A stretch of 64,000 nucleotides of DNA from Halomonas salipaludis (GCF_002286975.1 NZ_NSKB01000003.1:1-64000), one strand, 5' to 3'. Counted from the first letter of the stretch, positions 47,957 to 56,168 are shown. Translations and numbers: made by a program. The notes: a model not told the origin generated them from the letters alone.

Positions 47957-48909
47957 GACGCCGTTTCCAGCAGGGGCAACACGCGCAACATCTGCTCAGC
48001 GGTCCCTTCCAGCAGCTCGCTGAAGGCATCGCCATCGCGGTAATCGACGCGATATCCTGCCTCCCCCATGCGTTCCACGAAGTCGGGAGAGGTAAGCAGC
48101 TCGCCAAGCCGCGCTTCCAACTCCTCTTTTACATCATCCGCCAGGCCAGCGGGCGCAGCGATGCCACGGAACGTCCCCCACTGGAACTCGTGCCCCGTGA
48201 CCTCCTGGTAGGTTGGCGCCTCGGGAGCGAGGTCGTTGCGCGCTCCATCCAATAGCGCGAGGATGCGAATACTGCCATCTTCCACTGGACCAATGGCTTC
48301 GCCTAGCGACATGAACCCTGCCTGCACGTGCCCACCCATGAGCTGGTGTAACTGCAAGGCAGCGCTCGTGTTGTGGACGTAACGGAAGTTCAGCCCCTCC
48401 TCTTCGGCCAAAGCCAACGCCGTAACATGGTGCGACGTCGAATCGCCCGGCGTGGCAATGCTGACCGAGTCACTACTCGCTGCATCCAAGAAGGCCTGGA
48501 GATCTTCCAACTCACCGTCGGTAGCGGTCACGATAACGCCAGGGTCGAGGTTGAACAGCGCCAGGGGCGTAAAACTATCGAGGTCGTAGCTGACCGGCTT
48601 GGTCAACGCGTTGTTGATGACGGAAGATGTCATGGCCAGTAGCGTATAACCGTCGGCGGGCGCCCTACTGACATGGGTCTGGCCGATGACTGCACCGCCG
48701 CCAGGCATGTTCTTGACGACGAAACCGTGTCCGTCGAAGACCTCAGGCGCTGCCTCGGCAATGAGTCGACCGGTGAAGTCAACCGCTCCGCCGGGGGCAA
48801 AAGGCACGATGTAGTCGATGTTCTTCTGGGGGTAGTCGGCTGCATGAAGCGCACCACTCGACAATCCAGCGAGCAGGACGACAGCGATTCTCAAGGGGAT
48901 AACTGACAT
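47953..48909 (-). CDS. tctC: Tripartite tricarboxylate transporter binding protein (TctC)
   Basis: 318-residue periplasmic solute receptor. Signal peptide SVIPLRIAVVLLAGLSSGAL then HA, followed by the TctC/Bug opening YPQKNIDYIVPFAPGGAVDF and the conserved VVKNMPGGGAVIGQTHVSRA. VATPGDSTSHHVTALAL forms part of the carboxylate pocket. In a sulfur-gene setting it may bind a sulfur-containing carboxylate, but that is inference from neighbours only. Confidence 0.92.
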   Translation of the reverse strand: MSVIPLRIAVVLLAGLSSGALHAADYPQKNIDYIVPFAPGGAVDFTGRLIAEAAPEVFDGHGFVVKNMPGGGAVIGQTHVSRAPADGYTLLAMTSSVINNALTKPVSYDLDSFTPLALFNLDPGVIVTATDGELEDLQAFLDAASSDSVSIATPGDSTSHHVTALALAEEEGLNFRYVHNTSAALQLHQLMGGHVQAGFMSLGEAIGPVEDGSIRILALLDGARNDLAPEAPTYQEVTGHEFQWGTFRGIAAPAGLADDVKEELEARLGELLTSPDFVERMGEAGYRVDYRDGDAFSELLEGTAEQMLRVLPLLETAS

Positions 48910-49122
48910 AGTAAGGGTCCTTGGTCGTGTTGTGTTTTATGGGTCGGGACCTTACTAACGCTATCGCCAAACACTTATAAGAACAATTAAACAAAAAATA
49001 CAAAAGCATAAGCATTGGTTATGCAATATCTTCGCATGCCCTCCCTCACTGGCACACACTCACGTTGCCCTCTTCCTGCCGCGGGGAGCAGAAAACGATC
49101 ACACTTGCCGGTCACGGACACC

Positions 49123-50025
49123 TCAACCAAGCCACCGTGGATACTCGAGGCTAAAGACTTTGAACGCCTGCCACAGTGGACTGCGGTAGCGATCAGGATG
49201 CCAGAGCAGTGAAAACATCCTGGAAAGCTCCAGGCCACTCTCCAGTGCCACCAGCTCGCCACGCTCGAGCTCCCCCGCCACGCTGAGGCGTGATAAGCAC
49301 CCTAGTCCGAAGCCAGCCTTGACGGCCTGTTTGATGGCTTCATGCTGGCTCAACTCCATGCGCACCTGCAGCCGTTCCACGCGATGCAGTACAGCGGCCT
49401 CGAAGATTTCACGCGTGCCCGAGCCTGCCTCGCGCAATATCCACGGCGTAGCAGCTAGATCGGCGTCATCGAGCCACGCCTTCCCGGAAAGGGGGTGCAG
49501 AGGCGAGCAGACGATAACGAGCTGGTCCTGGCACCAGGCTTCGCTAGTCAGACGCGACTCATGGCACTGCCCCTCTATCATCCCGATATCCGCATCGAAG
49601 CGCAGCAGGTCGGTTATCACTTCTCCCGTATTGCGCAACCTGAGCCGCAGGTCCACTCCTGGGTGCTGATTACTGAAATGCCCTGCCAAGGGGGGCAACA
49701 GGTAGGTGCCAATGGTCGTGCTGGCCGAGATATTGAGCGTGCCTTGCAAGTCGCCTTCGGGTTCTTGAGCCGCTGCCACGAATTCGGCCATACCGTCCAG
49801 CAAGCGTTCGGCTCGCGGCAAGAGGTGGCGCCCCAGGTCATTGAGCCGCAAACGTCTACCCAGCCGCTCGAACAGATCAATGCCTAACTGACGCTCGAGG
49901 TCGGATAGCGCTTGGCTGGTAGCCGACTGCGATAGACTCAAGCGTCGTGCAGCGGCCACCACCGTGCCCTCGCGTGCCACGGCGACAAAGACTTGCATCT
50001 GTCGGAACGTCACATGAGGCGTCAT
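49123..50025 (-). CDS. YeiE-like LysR-type regulator
   Basis: 300 residues. HTH region RQMQVFVAVAREGTVVAAAR and SQSATSQALSDLERQLGIDLF resembles CysB-clade/YeiE regulators; the effector domain has GTLNISASTTIGTYLLPPL and REAGSGTREIFEAAV, the latter a YeiE/CbbR-type block. Divergent from a YeiH-type exporter gene across 102 bases, the same arrangement as yeiE-yeiH in enterobacteria, where YeiE responds to sulfite. That ligand is plausible here. Confidence 0.88.
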   Translation of the reverse strand: MTPHVTFRQMQVFVAVAREGTVVAAARRLSLSQSATSQALSDLERQLGIDLFERLGRRLRLNDLGRHLLPRAERLLDGMAEFVAAAQEPEGDLQGTLNISASTTIGTYLLPPLAGHFSNQHPGVDLRLRLRNTGEVITDLLRFDADIGMIEGQCHESRLTSEAWCQDQLVIVCSPLHPLSGKAWLDDADLAATPWILREAGSGTREIFEAAVLHRVERLQVRMELSQHEAIKQAVKAGFGLGCLSRLSVAGELERGELVALESGLELSRMFSLLWHPDRYRSPLWQAFKVFSLEYPRWLG

Positions 50026-50052
50026 AAATCGGTTCTACCGAATAGCCATATC

Positions 50053-50068
50053 GTTATTTGATGATAAC
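50053..50068. promoter_or_regulatory. Candidate operator between yeiE-like and yeiH-like genes
   Basis: GTTAT-TTGATG-ATAAC inverted repeat centred in the 102-bp divergent gap, fitting a LysR binding site. The surrounding sequence is AT-rich. Confidence 0.5.
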
Positions 50069-50127
50069 CATAAGGAATATAACTGCATAGGCTGGTGACG
50101 CATACTCCCGGAAGGAATAACGTCATC

Positions 50128-51123
50128 ATGTGGCAAGGTCTATTTCTATGTGGCTCCTTGACCCTGGCAAGCTTTGCGCTAGCCCGCCTGCCCGCACTCG
50201 CCGTTAGTGGTATCAGCCCCCTCGTTTTCGCCTTGCTGATGGGCCTCATGGTGGGCAACCTGCCATTCGCACGCCATCTGCCAGATATGCAACCGGGCCT
50301 TAAGTTCGCCACCCGCTACCTGTTGCGCGGCGGCATCGTGCTGTTCGGCTTGTCATTGACGCTGCATCAGGTTGTCGCCCTTGGGCCTGGCGTACTATTG
50401 CTCGACCTGGTGGTGGTCATCAGCGTGCTGCTCAGCGGCTATTACATCGGCACCCAGGTATTGCGCTTAGACCGTGAGACGGCATTACTGACCAGTGTCG
50501 GCAGCGCCATCTGCGGTGCCGCCGCGGTACTTGCCACCGAGACCACCATTCGCTCGCGTCCCGCCGCCGCCTCGATGGCCGTGGCAACCGTCGTGCTCTT
50601 CGGCACCCTGGCGATGCTCGTCTATCCCCTGCTCTACCAATTTTCCGGGATGAACGAAGGGCTATACGGCATCTATATCGGCGCGACCGTGCATGAGGTC
50701 GCCCAAGTCGTGGCCGCCGGTGATGCGGTGGGCCAGGAGGCACTCGCCAATGCCGTCGTCGTCAAACTGGTACGAGTGATGTTGTTGGTGCCTTTCTTGC
50801 TGATCGTGGGGCAGTGGTGGCTGCGCCGGCCAGCCCAGGAGGGAGCAGGTCCAGCGGCCGGTAAACTGGTGATTCCATGGTTCGCCTTCGGGTTCATGGT
50901 CATGGTCGGGTTCAATAGTGTCGTCGACTTGCCCAGCAGCCTGCACCAGACATTAGTCATTGCTGGACAGGTAGCCCTGGCCATGGCCATGGCCGCGCTG
51001 GGCTTCGAGACACGCCTCGAGAAGCTCAAGGCGTTGGGCATCCGCCCCTTCATTCTGGGCATGATACTGTTCGCCATGCTAATCGTAGGAGGCGGCCTGG
51101 CCAGCCAGCTGTTGATGGGCTAG
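50128..51123 (+). CDS. YeiH-family putative sulfate/sulfite exporter
   Basis: 331-residue inner-membrane protein of the UPF0324/YeiH (Cons_hypoth698) family with about ten helices. Blocks are PLVFALLMGLMVGN, LRGGIVLFGLSLTL, GSAICGAAAVLATETTIRSR and YIGATVHEVAQVVAAG. AAGGA lies 11 bases before ATG 50128; a GTG 11 codons upstream is the alternative. Relatives are implicated in sulfate or sulfite export during organosulfur breakdown, fitting the YeiE-like regulator beside it. Direct biochemical proof in the family is limited. Confidence 0.9.
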   Translation: MWQGLFLCGSLTLASFALARLPALAVSGISPLVFALLMGLMVGNLPFARHLPDMQPGLKFATRYLLRGGIVLFGLSLTLHQVVALGPGVLLLDLVVVISVLLSGYYIGTQVLRLDRETALLTSVGSAICGAAAVLATETTIRSRPAAASMAVATVVLFGTLAMLVYPLLYQFSGMNEGLYGIYIGATVHEVAQVVAAGDAVGQEALANAVVVKLVRVMLLVPFLLIVGQWWLRRPAQEGAGPAAGKLVIPWFAFGFMVMVGFNSVVDLPSSLHQTLVIAGQVALAMAMAALGFETRLEKLKALGIRPFILGMILFAMLIVGGGLASQLLMG

Positions 51124-51149
51124 ACCTCCAACATCCCCTCGCATCACGA

Positions 51150-51183
51150 CACCGCCCCGGGAGGCTGGCCTCCCGGGGCGGTG
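51150..51183. terminator. 15-bp hairpin between the exporter and binding-protein genes
   Basis: CACCGCCCCGGGAGG, loop CTGG, CCTCCCGGGGCGGTG, perfect over 15 bp, between convergent genes. No T run on either strand but very stable. Confidence 0.65.
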
Positions 51184-51217
51184 TATTGCCCTCCAGTGAC
51201 GACGGGAAGGTCGAGCC

Positions 51218-52435
51218 TTACAGCGCTTCGGGATCCAGGAAGCCCTGGCTGACGAAGCTGCCGTCTTCCACCACCATCTCGATCACCACGCCGGGCACGT
51301 CACCGTTCTCGTCGAACTCGTGGCTGCCCGAGGCACCCTCGTAGTCGATCTCTTCACCGGCGGCGATCAGCTCCACGGCCTTCTCCCACTCGCCGGGCAG
51401 GATCTGCTCGCCGGGGGCGGAAGCGACGCTGCGCAGCGCCTCGGAGAGGCCCTCGCGCTCGGCGCTGCCATTCTGCTCGATGGCCAGGGCCAGCAGGAAG
51501 GCGGCGTCGTAGGCCTGGGCGGCGAACACCGCGCTGGGGTCGATATCGGCCTCGGCGGCGAGCGCCTCGAAGGTCTCGGTTCCCGGGGTGTCGGGGCTGC
51601 CCGGGCGGGTGGCGATCATACCCTCGAGCACGTCGGCGCCAATCGCCTCGACCAGGCTGTCGCCGACCATGCCGTCGGCGCCCACGTACTGGGTGAACAT
51701 GCCGCTCTCGTAGGCCTGGCGCAGGATGGTTTGGCCCGAGCCGTCGGCGTAGGCCAGCACCACCAGCGTCTCGCTGCCGCCGGAGGAGAGCGAGCCCAGC
51801 TCCGAGCGGTAGTCGGCGCGGCCGTCTTCATGCGCCTCGCTGGCCGAGACCATGCCGCCCTCGGCCTCGAAGGTGGCATTGAAGGCATCGGCCAGGCCCT
51901 GGCCATAGTCGTTGTTGACGTAGGTCACCGCGGCGTCGGTGATGCCCTTGCTGACCAGCAACCTGGCCAGCATCTCGCCTTGGAAGGCATCCGATGGCAC
52001 GGTGCGGAACACCAGGTCGTTGTCGTCCAGGTCGGTGACCGCCGGCGCCGTGGAGGCCGGCGAGACCATCACCACGCCGCCGGGGATGCCGGCGTTGTTG
52101 GCCGCGGCCACGGTGGCCCCGGTGCACAGCGCGCCGACGATGGCCGTAACGTTCTCGGTATTGACCATGCGGTCCGCGGCGTTGGACGCCGCCGAGGCAT
52201 CGGCGCAGGTGGTATCGGCGTTCGGCATCACCAACGTCTGGCCACCGAGGATGCCGCCCTGCTCGTTGACATGCTGCACGGCCAGCTGGGCGCCGTCGAA
52301 GATCGGCGGCGTGAGGCTCTCGATGGGGCCAGTGAAGCCGCCCAGGAACCCGATCTTGACCTCGTCAGCCTGCGCCGCACCGATGAACGTGGCGGAGGAT
52401 GCAGCCACCGCCATCGCTAACAGAGCTTTCTTCAT
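51218..52435 (-). CDS. Branched-chain-type ABC transporter substrate-binding protein (LivK-like)
   Basis: 405 residues: signal peptide KKALLAMAVAASSATFIGAA then QA, mature EVKIGFLGGFTGPIESLTPP, the GAQLAVQHVNEQGGILGGQT region, and a bilobed periplasmic fold (ANF/Peripla_BP_6). The two cysteines (CADASAAS, ALCTGATV) could form a disulfide. The only HAAT-type permease/ATPase set in the window, at 37684-41561, lacks a binding protein, so this is its probable partner, now separated by 9.6 kb on the other strand. Confidence 0.93.
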   Translation of the reverse strand: MKKALLAMAVAASSATFIGAAQADEVKIGFLGGFTGPIESLTPPIFDGAQLAVQHVNEQGGILGGQTLVMPNADTTCADASAASNAADRMVNTENVTAIVGALCTGATVAAANNAGIPGGVVMVSPASTAPAVTDLDDNDLVFRTVPSDAFQGEMLARLLVSKGITDAAVTYVNNDYGQGLADAFNATFEAEGGMVSASEAHEDGRADYRSELGSLSSGGSETLVVLAYADGSGQTILRQAYESGMFTQYVGADGMVGDSLVEAIGADVLEGMIATRPGSPDTPGTETFEALAAEADIDPSAVFAAQAYDAAFLLALAIEQNGSAEREGLSEALRSVASAPGEQILPGEWEKAVELIAAGEEIDYEGASGSHEFDENGDVPGVVIEMVVEDGSFVSQGFLDPEAL

Positions 52436-52652
52436 GGTTGTTCTCGCTGTTGCCAGTTAAATTAGTACCTCCATAACTCTGGAAGTGTTTACGCAAAAAC
52501 ACAAGCGCTGCGGCGTTAACGCAAGCGGCCGTTTGAACGTGTCTAGCTTGTTGAAAATCGGTGGGTTTTCATTGCCGCTCCGCGCCGCCCGCTGCACTTC
52601 AACGCTGCACGCGGTAGGCTGGGAGAAATTCACTCGCCAAGGAGCGCCCCGC

Positions 52653-53693
52653 ATGCTCGACGTGACCCACCTGCACGGCAGCCGCCGCGCCATCGGCCTG
52701 GCCCACGGCCAGCGCCACGCCGCGCAGATTCGCCGCAGCATCGCGGTGTACGACCGGCTGTTCCAGGACTTCGTGGGGCTAGACTGGGCCGCTGCCAAGC
52801 GCGAGGCGCAGCGCTTCGTGCCGGCCATCGAGCGCGGCTTTGCGGCGATCCTCGACGAGCTGGCGGGCATCGCCCAGGGCGCCGGCCTCGAGCGCGACGA
52901 CATCCTCACCCTCAACTGCCGCAGCGAGATCTCGCTGACCCAGGCCAGCGGCGGCTGTTCGGCATTTTCCCTCCATCAGCATGGACACCAGTGGCTGGCT
53001 CAGAACTGGGACTGGCGCGCCGACCAACTCGACAACGTGGTGATACTGCGAATCGAAGGCGACGACGCCCCGCCGCTGGTCAGCGTTGGCGAGGCCGGCA
53101 TGGTCGCCAAGATCGGCCTCAACGCCCACGGCCTCGGCGTATGCCTCAACGCCATCCGCTCACAGACCTGCGGCGACGGCCTGCCGATTCATTTTGCGCT
53201 GCGCAAGATTCTCGAGAGCGATGGGTTCGCCAGCGCCCGGCGCATCATCGAGGAGGACCGCGTCGCCTCGCCGGCGCATTTCCTGGTCGCCAGCGCCGAC
53301 GGCCAGGCCGCCGGCTTCGAGGTCCAGCCCGGGCCGCCTGGCGTGCTCGAGCCCAGCGAAGGGCGTGTGACCCACACCAACCACCTCTACGCCGAGGCCG
53401 CCACCGCCTGCGTGGCCGACTTCCCCAAGCCCGACTCCCACGTGCGGCTGCGCCGCCTCGATGAGCTGCTCGACCCACCGCCAGCGGCCAGCGTCGGCGC
53501 GCTGTTCGAGGTCCTCAGCGACCACCACAACGCGCCCATGGCGATCTGCAAGCACACCGACCCGGGCATGCCCGAGGCCGAGCGCATGGAGACCCTGTTC
53601 GCGGTGGTGATGACCCTCGACGAGCGCACCCTGCACCTGCGCCACGGCTACCCCTGCGAGGCCGAGGAGACGCTGAGCGTCAGCCTCGCTTAG
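52653..53693 (+). CDS. C45 (acyl-CoA:6-aminopenicillanate acyltransferase-type) Ntn hydrolase
   Basis: 346 residues of the AAT/C45 family. The probable catalytic Cys is Cys102 in QASGGCSAFSLHQ; these proteins are normally self-cleaved just before this Cys. Supporting blocks are LAQNWDWRADQLDNVVILRI, SVGEAGMVAKIGLNAHGLGV then CLNAI, and VTHTNHLY. AAGGAG is 8 bases before ATG 52653. It is divergent from the binding-protein gene, which hints that the importer may bring in an acylated amino compound cleaved here. Real substrate unknown. Confidence 0.88.
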   Translation: MLDVTHLHGSRRAIGLAHGQRHAAQIRRSIAVYDRLFQDFVGLDWAAAKREAQRFVPAIERGFAAILDELAGIAQGAGLERDDILTLNCRSEISLTQASGGCSAFSLHQHGHQWLAQNWDWRADQLDNVVILRIEGDDAPPLVSVGEAGMVAKIGLNAHGLGVCLNAIRSQTCGDGLPIHFALRKILESDGFASARRIIEEDRVASPAHFLVASADGQAAGFEVQPGPPGVLEPSEGRVTHTNHLYAEAATACVADFPKPDSHVRLRRLDELLDPPPAASVGALFEVLSDHHNAPMAICKHTDPGMPEAERMETLFAVVMTLDERTLHLRHGYPCEAEETLSVSLA

Positions 53694-53932
53694 CCCAGCA
53701 GGGTGCCCAGATCGCTCTTGAGGTAGCGTTCGGTGGTCAGCAGGAACCGGCGGCGGACCAGCTCGTGCACCGCCTCCTCGTGCTGCAGCGCCAGCAGCAC
53801 CTGCTGCTCCTCGGAGAGCGGGTCCGCTCGGCGCGGACGCTGCCAGGCCAGGCGTACCGAGCTCGAGGTGGCATCGCAGACCTGCAGCGACGGAGTAGGC
53901 CCCTCGCAAGGGGTATTGGCGTTGTATGTCAT
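53690..53932 (-). CDS. Small protein of unknown function behind a Fur-like box
   Basis: 80 residues, no signal peptide. A charged helical C-terminal half reads LSEEQQVLLALQHEEAVHEL and RRRFLLTTERYLKSDL. AAGGAGG stands 6 bases before ATG 53932, so translation is well supported. It overlaps the converging C45 gene by 4 bases. An upstream Fur-like site suggests induction in iron limitation. I recognise no family. Confidence 0.7.
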   Translation of the reverse strand: MTYNANTPCEGPTPSLQVCDATSSSVRLAWQRPRRADPLSEEQQVLLALQHEEAVHELVRRRFLLTTERYLKSDLGTLLG

Positions 53933-53960
53933 CGCGGCCTCCTTGACAGCTCAATCAAAC

Positions 53961-53979
53961 GACAAAAATTATCATTTGC
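53961..53979 (-). promoter_or_regulatory. Fur-box candidate
   Basis: Minus-strand GCAAATGATAATTTTTGTC matches 14 of 19 bases of GATAATGATAATCATTATC, including an unbroken AATGATAAT core, 29 bases before the start at 53932. Confidence 0.68.
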
Positions 53980-54033
53980 AATTGAGAATCTAGGCCGCCA
54001 CCGCCACCCTGTCAAGCTAGGCCCAGCGCGCTA

Positions 54034-54621
54034 TCATCCGGCCAGCGCCTCTTCTACCAGCCCCCGCGCCTCCGCGCTCATCGGCAGCTGTAACGCCAGC
54101 GCGTGGGCCTCGGGCGACATCTTCTTCCAGGTCTTCTGCACGATACGGATCAGGTGGTCGTGCTCCACCTGGCGCGAAAAGTCGCCGAAGTAGTTCTCCA
54201 GGAACACCAGGCAGGCGCAGTCCTCCAGCGCCTGGGTCTCCGGGTCGCGGCCCAGGCCCTGCTTGCGGATCAGGCTCGCCGCGCGCGCCGCGTCATCGGC
54301 CGAGTAGCCCGCTTCTTCCATCAGCCGCGCGGTGGTCTCGCCGGCCTGCTTGCCCTGGTCGCGACGCCAGGTCAGATAGCCCACCCGGCCCTCGGGATAC
54401 GCCTCCCGCGGCACCTTCCAGCGCTGTAGATGCTGGGCACGCACCGCCAGCTGCAGCGGCTCACTGGGCGAATCCGCCAGCGTCTCCAGCCAGGCGCTCA
54501 TGCGCCGCGCATAGAACAGCTCCTGGGGCAGCGACTCGCCCTCAACCTCCACGCACCGCGGATCCTCAGCGTGCAGCGCATCGATGGCGGCCAGGGCTTG
54601 GTCATAGGGGGTATCGGACAT
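54034..54621 (-). CDS. DUF4202-family protein
   Basis: 195 residues, cytoplasmic. Family blocks are YDQALAAIDALHAEDP, RMSAWLETLADSPSEPLQLA, RAQHLQRWKVPREAYPEGRV and CLVFLENYFGDFS; conserved His in AQHLQRW and the HDHLIRIVQKTWKKMS motif near the end suggest a metal- or phosphate-binding helical fold. ATG 54621 is chosen because GAGGAG sits 5 bases upstream. Function unknown; homologues are found near glutamate/nitrogen and phosphate genes in other bacteria. Confidence 0.82.
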   Translation of the reverse strand: MSDTPYDQALAAIDALHAEDPRCVEVEGESLPQELFYARRMSAWLETLADSPSEPLQLAVRAQHLQRWKVPREAYPEGRVGYLTWRRDQGKQAGETTARLMEEAGYSADDAARAASLIRKQGLGRDPETQALEDCACLVFLENYFGDFSRQVEHDHLIRIVQKTWKKMSPEAHALALQLPMSAEARGLVEEALAG

Positions 54622-54769
54622 ACTCACTCCTCATCGTCGGTGGCGGTTCAGTGCCGCCGTTTCCTATAGCCTATCAGCGTAGCGGCTGGATAAGGACGAC
54701 GGGCGGGATACACTGAGCCCACATCGAATGCCTTAGCCGCAGCGGCAAAGAGCAGCAAGGAGCAGTGCC

Positions 54770-55093
54770 ATGAAATATATCTTCGAAGTGCATATCCGCG
54801 ACGGCTACCAGGCCGAGGACTACGCCGACGCCTGGGTCCGTGCCAGCGAGCTCATCCAGCAGGCGCCGGGGGCGCGCGGCACCGAGCTGCACCGCAAGAT
54901 CGACGACCCCAACACCCTGATCGCCATCGCCCACTGGGACAGCAAGGCCAGCCGCGATGCCATGGAGGCCCAGCCTAACCAAGAGATAAAGGAGATCATC
55001 CGCTCCGCGGCGCCCTGCTGCGAGATCCGCCTGATCGGCGAATTCGAGGAGCCTGAATGGGTGGTGATGCCGACAGGGGCCTCGCCAAACTGA
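54770..55093 (+). CDS. Antibiotic-biosynthesis-monooxygenase-like (ABM) domain protein
   Basis: 107 residues with a ferredoxin-like dimeric alpha/beta barrel pattern: strand KYIFEVHIRDG, helix YADAWVRASELIQQAP, strand GTELHRKIDDPNTLIAIAHW, helix SRDAMEAQPNQEIKEIIRSA, strand CCEIRLIGEFEE. Members include heme-degrading and quinone monooxygenases as well as binding proteins without catalysis. AAGGAG precedes ATG 54770. The last third of this gene, plus 30 bases past its stop, recurs as a diverged copy at 55746-55885. Confidence 0.75.
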   Translation: MKYIFEVHIRDGYQAEDYADAWVRASELIQQAPGARGTELHRKIDDPNTLIAIAHWDSKASRDAMEAQPNQEIKEIIRSAAPCCEIRLIGEFEEPEWVVMPTGASPN

Positions 55094-55218
55094 AGTGGCT
55101 ACCGCGGCAAGGGAGAGCGTCTCATGGCGCAGGGGCCGACTTGGCGGCGGCTGGTCCTGCAACGCGACCACGCATATGATGTTAATAACCAACGTGGCAA
55201 GAGCCTTGGAGCCAAGCG

Positions 55219-55650
55219 ATGCCGACGCATTACGATCAGGACACCTATGCTTGGGCGCTGGAGCAGGCAGCGCTGCTGCGTTCTGGAAAGATGGATCAGC
55301 TCGATGTCGAACATCTTGCCGAGGAGATCGAGAGCATGGGCAAGAGCGAACGACGCGCCCTTATCAGTCAGTTGGCCCGGCTCCTGATGCATCTGCTGAA
55401 ATGGGAATATCAGCCTGACCGCCGCTCGCGCAGCTGGCGCCTGACCATTCAGGATGCTCAGGTCAAAGCCGCTCGACTACTTGCCGACAACCCGAGCCTC
55501 AGGGCAGCGCTGCCCGATCTGATGGCCAGTGCTTATGACGATGCGCGGCGAGCCGCAGCAATCGAGACCGACATGGAACCGGATGCCTTTCCTGATACCT
55601 GCCTGTACAGCTTCGATGAAGCCATGGCGTTCAAACCCGATGCTCATTAA
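55219..55650 (+). CDS. DUF29-family protein
   Basis: 143-residue helical protein with the DUF29 opening YDQDTYAWALEQAALLRSGK, the LDVEHLAEEIESMGKSERRA segment, LLMHLLKWEYQPDRRSRSW and PDTCLYSFDEAM. The family is abundant in cyanobacteria and accessory regions of proteobacteria, often near mobile DNA and toxin-antitoxin genes; its function is unknown. It sits between the two ABM-gene copies. Confidence 0.88.
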   Translation: MPTHYDQDTYAWALEQAALLRSGKMDQLDVEHLAEEIESMGKSERRALISQLARLLMHLLKWEYQPDRRSRSWRLTIQDAQVKAARLLADNPSLRAALPDLMASAYDDARRAAAIETDMEPDAFPDTCLYSFDEAMAFKPDAH

Positions 55651-55683
55651 GCCGTGCCGTATGAACTGATATTCACCGGCAGG

Positions 55684-55708
55684 CCCCGCGCCTGCGGGGA
55701 TCGGGTCG
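55684..55708 (+). other. Solitary CCCCGCGCCTGCGGGGATCG element
   Basis: The palindromic CCCCGC-GCCT-GCGGGG plus ATCGGG resembles the core of type I-E CRISPR repeats. It occurs once, and no I-E spacer structure flanks it. It could equally be the DUF29 transcript hairpin. Confidence 0.3.
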
Positions 55709-55745
55709 TCGGTAATTCAGCTGGGCGGCAGCACACTTTCTAAGG

Positions 55746-55883
55746 ATGTTTAAGGAGATTATCCTTCGCACGGCGCTCTGCTGCGAGATCTGCCGGATCG
55801 TCGAATTCGAAAAGCCAGAGAGGGTCGTGATACTACCAACCCTCTCTAAGCTGAAGTGGCCACAGCAGCAAGGGAATATCGCC
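55746..55883 (+). pseudogene. Relic copy of the ABM gene 3' end
   Basis: Translates as FKEIILRTALCCEICRIVEF then EKPERVVILP, a diverged copy of the end of the ABM protein (IKEIIRSAAPCCEIRLIGEF, EEPEWVVMPT). DNA similarity continues past the ABM stop: CTGAAGTGGC-AC-GC-GCAAGGGA is common to both. The copy has lost its stop and start and runs in frame into the HicB-like gene. Confidence 0.75.
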
Positions 55884-56087
55884 ATGGTCAACTATACGTA
55901 TTACTCCTATCGTATCTATTGGTCGGCCGAAGACGACCAGTTCGTCGGTCAATGCGCCGAGCTGCCGAGCCTCTCTTGGCTGGCCAACAGCCAGAGAGAG
56001 GCCCTCGACGGTGTCGTGACGTTAGTGGCCGACGCAATGGCCGATATGCAAGCTGAAGGGGAAATACCTCCCCAGCCGCTGGCTTAA
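55884..56087 (+). CDS. HicB-like antitoxin-type protein, short
   Basis: 67 residues from ATG 55884 with AGGGA upstream. YRIYWSAEDDQFVGQCAELP, SLSWLANSQREALDGVVTLV and the end ADMQAEGEIPPQPLA fit the HicB-like (partial RNase H fold) domain, where the P/S-x-x-A-x-G-x-T/S-x-x-E-A pattern is changed to SLSWLANSQREA. It lacks the C-terminal DNA-binding part of long HicB proteins, and there is no hicA toxin gene within 1 kb on either side, so it may be an orphan or stand-alone fold. Confidence 0.75.
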   Translation: MVNYTYYSYRIYWSAEDDQFVGQCAELPSLSWLANSQREALDGVVTLVADAMADMQAEGEIPPQPLA

Positions 56088-56168
56088 CGTCAATTTTCGG
56101 TGCGGTTCAAAAACCACATCCTGCCCGATTAGCATCGTGAACTAGCTACTGGGCCGCCGCTTGCACAA
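56088..56168. other. Gap between HicB-like gene and the CRISPR trailer
   Basis: No gene or clear site seen in these 81 bases. Confidence 0.5.

Noticed and set aside
55884-56087. Complete HicAB toxin-antitoxin module
   Set aside because: Only a short HicB-like ORF is present; no HicA-type small double-stranded-RNA-binding-fold ORF on either side.
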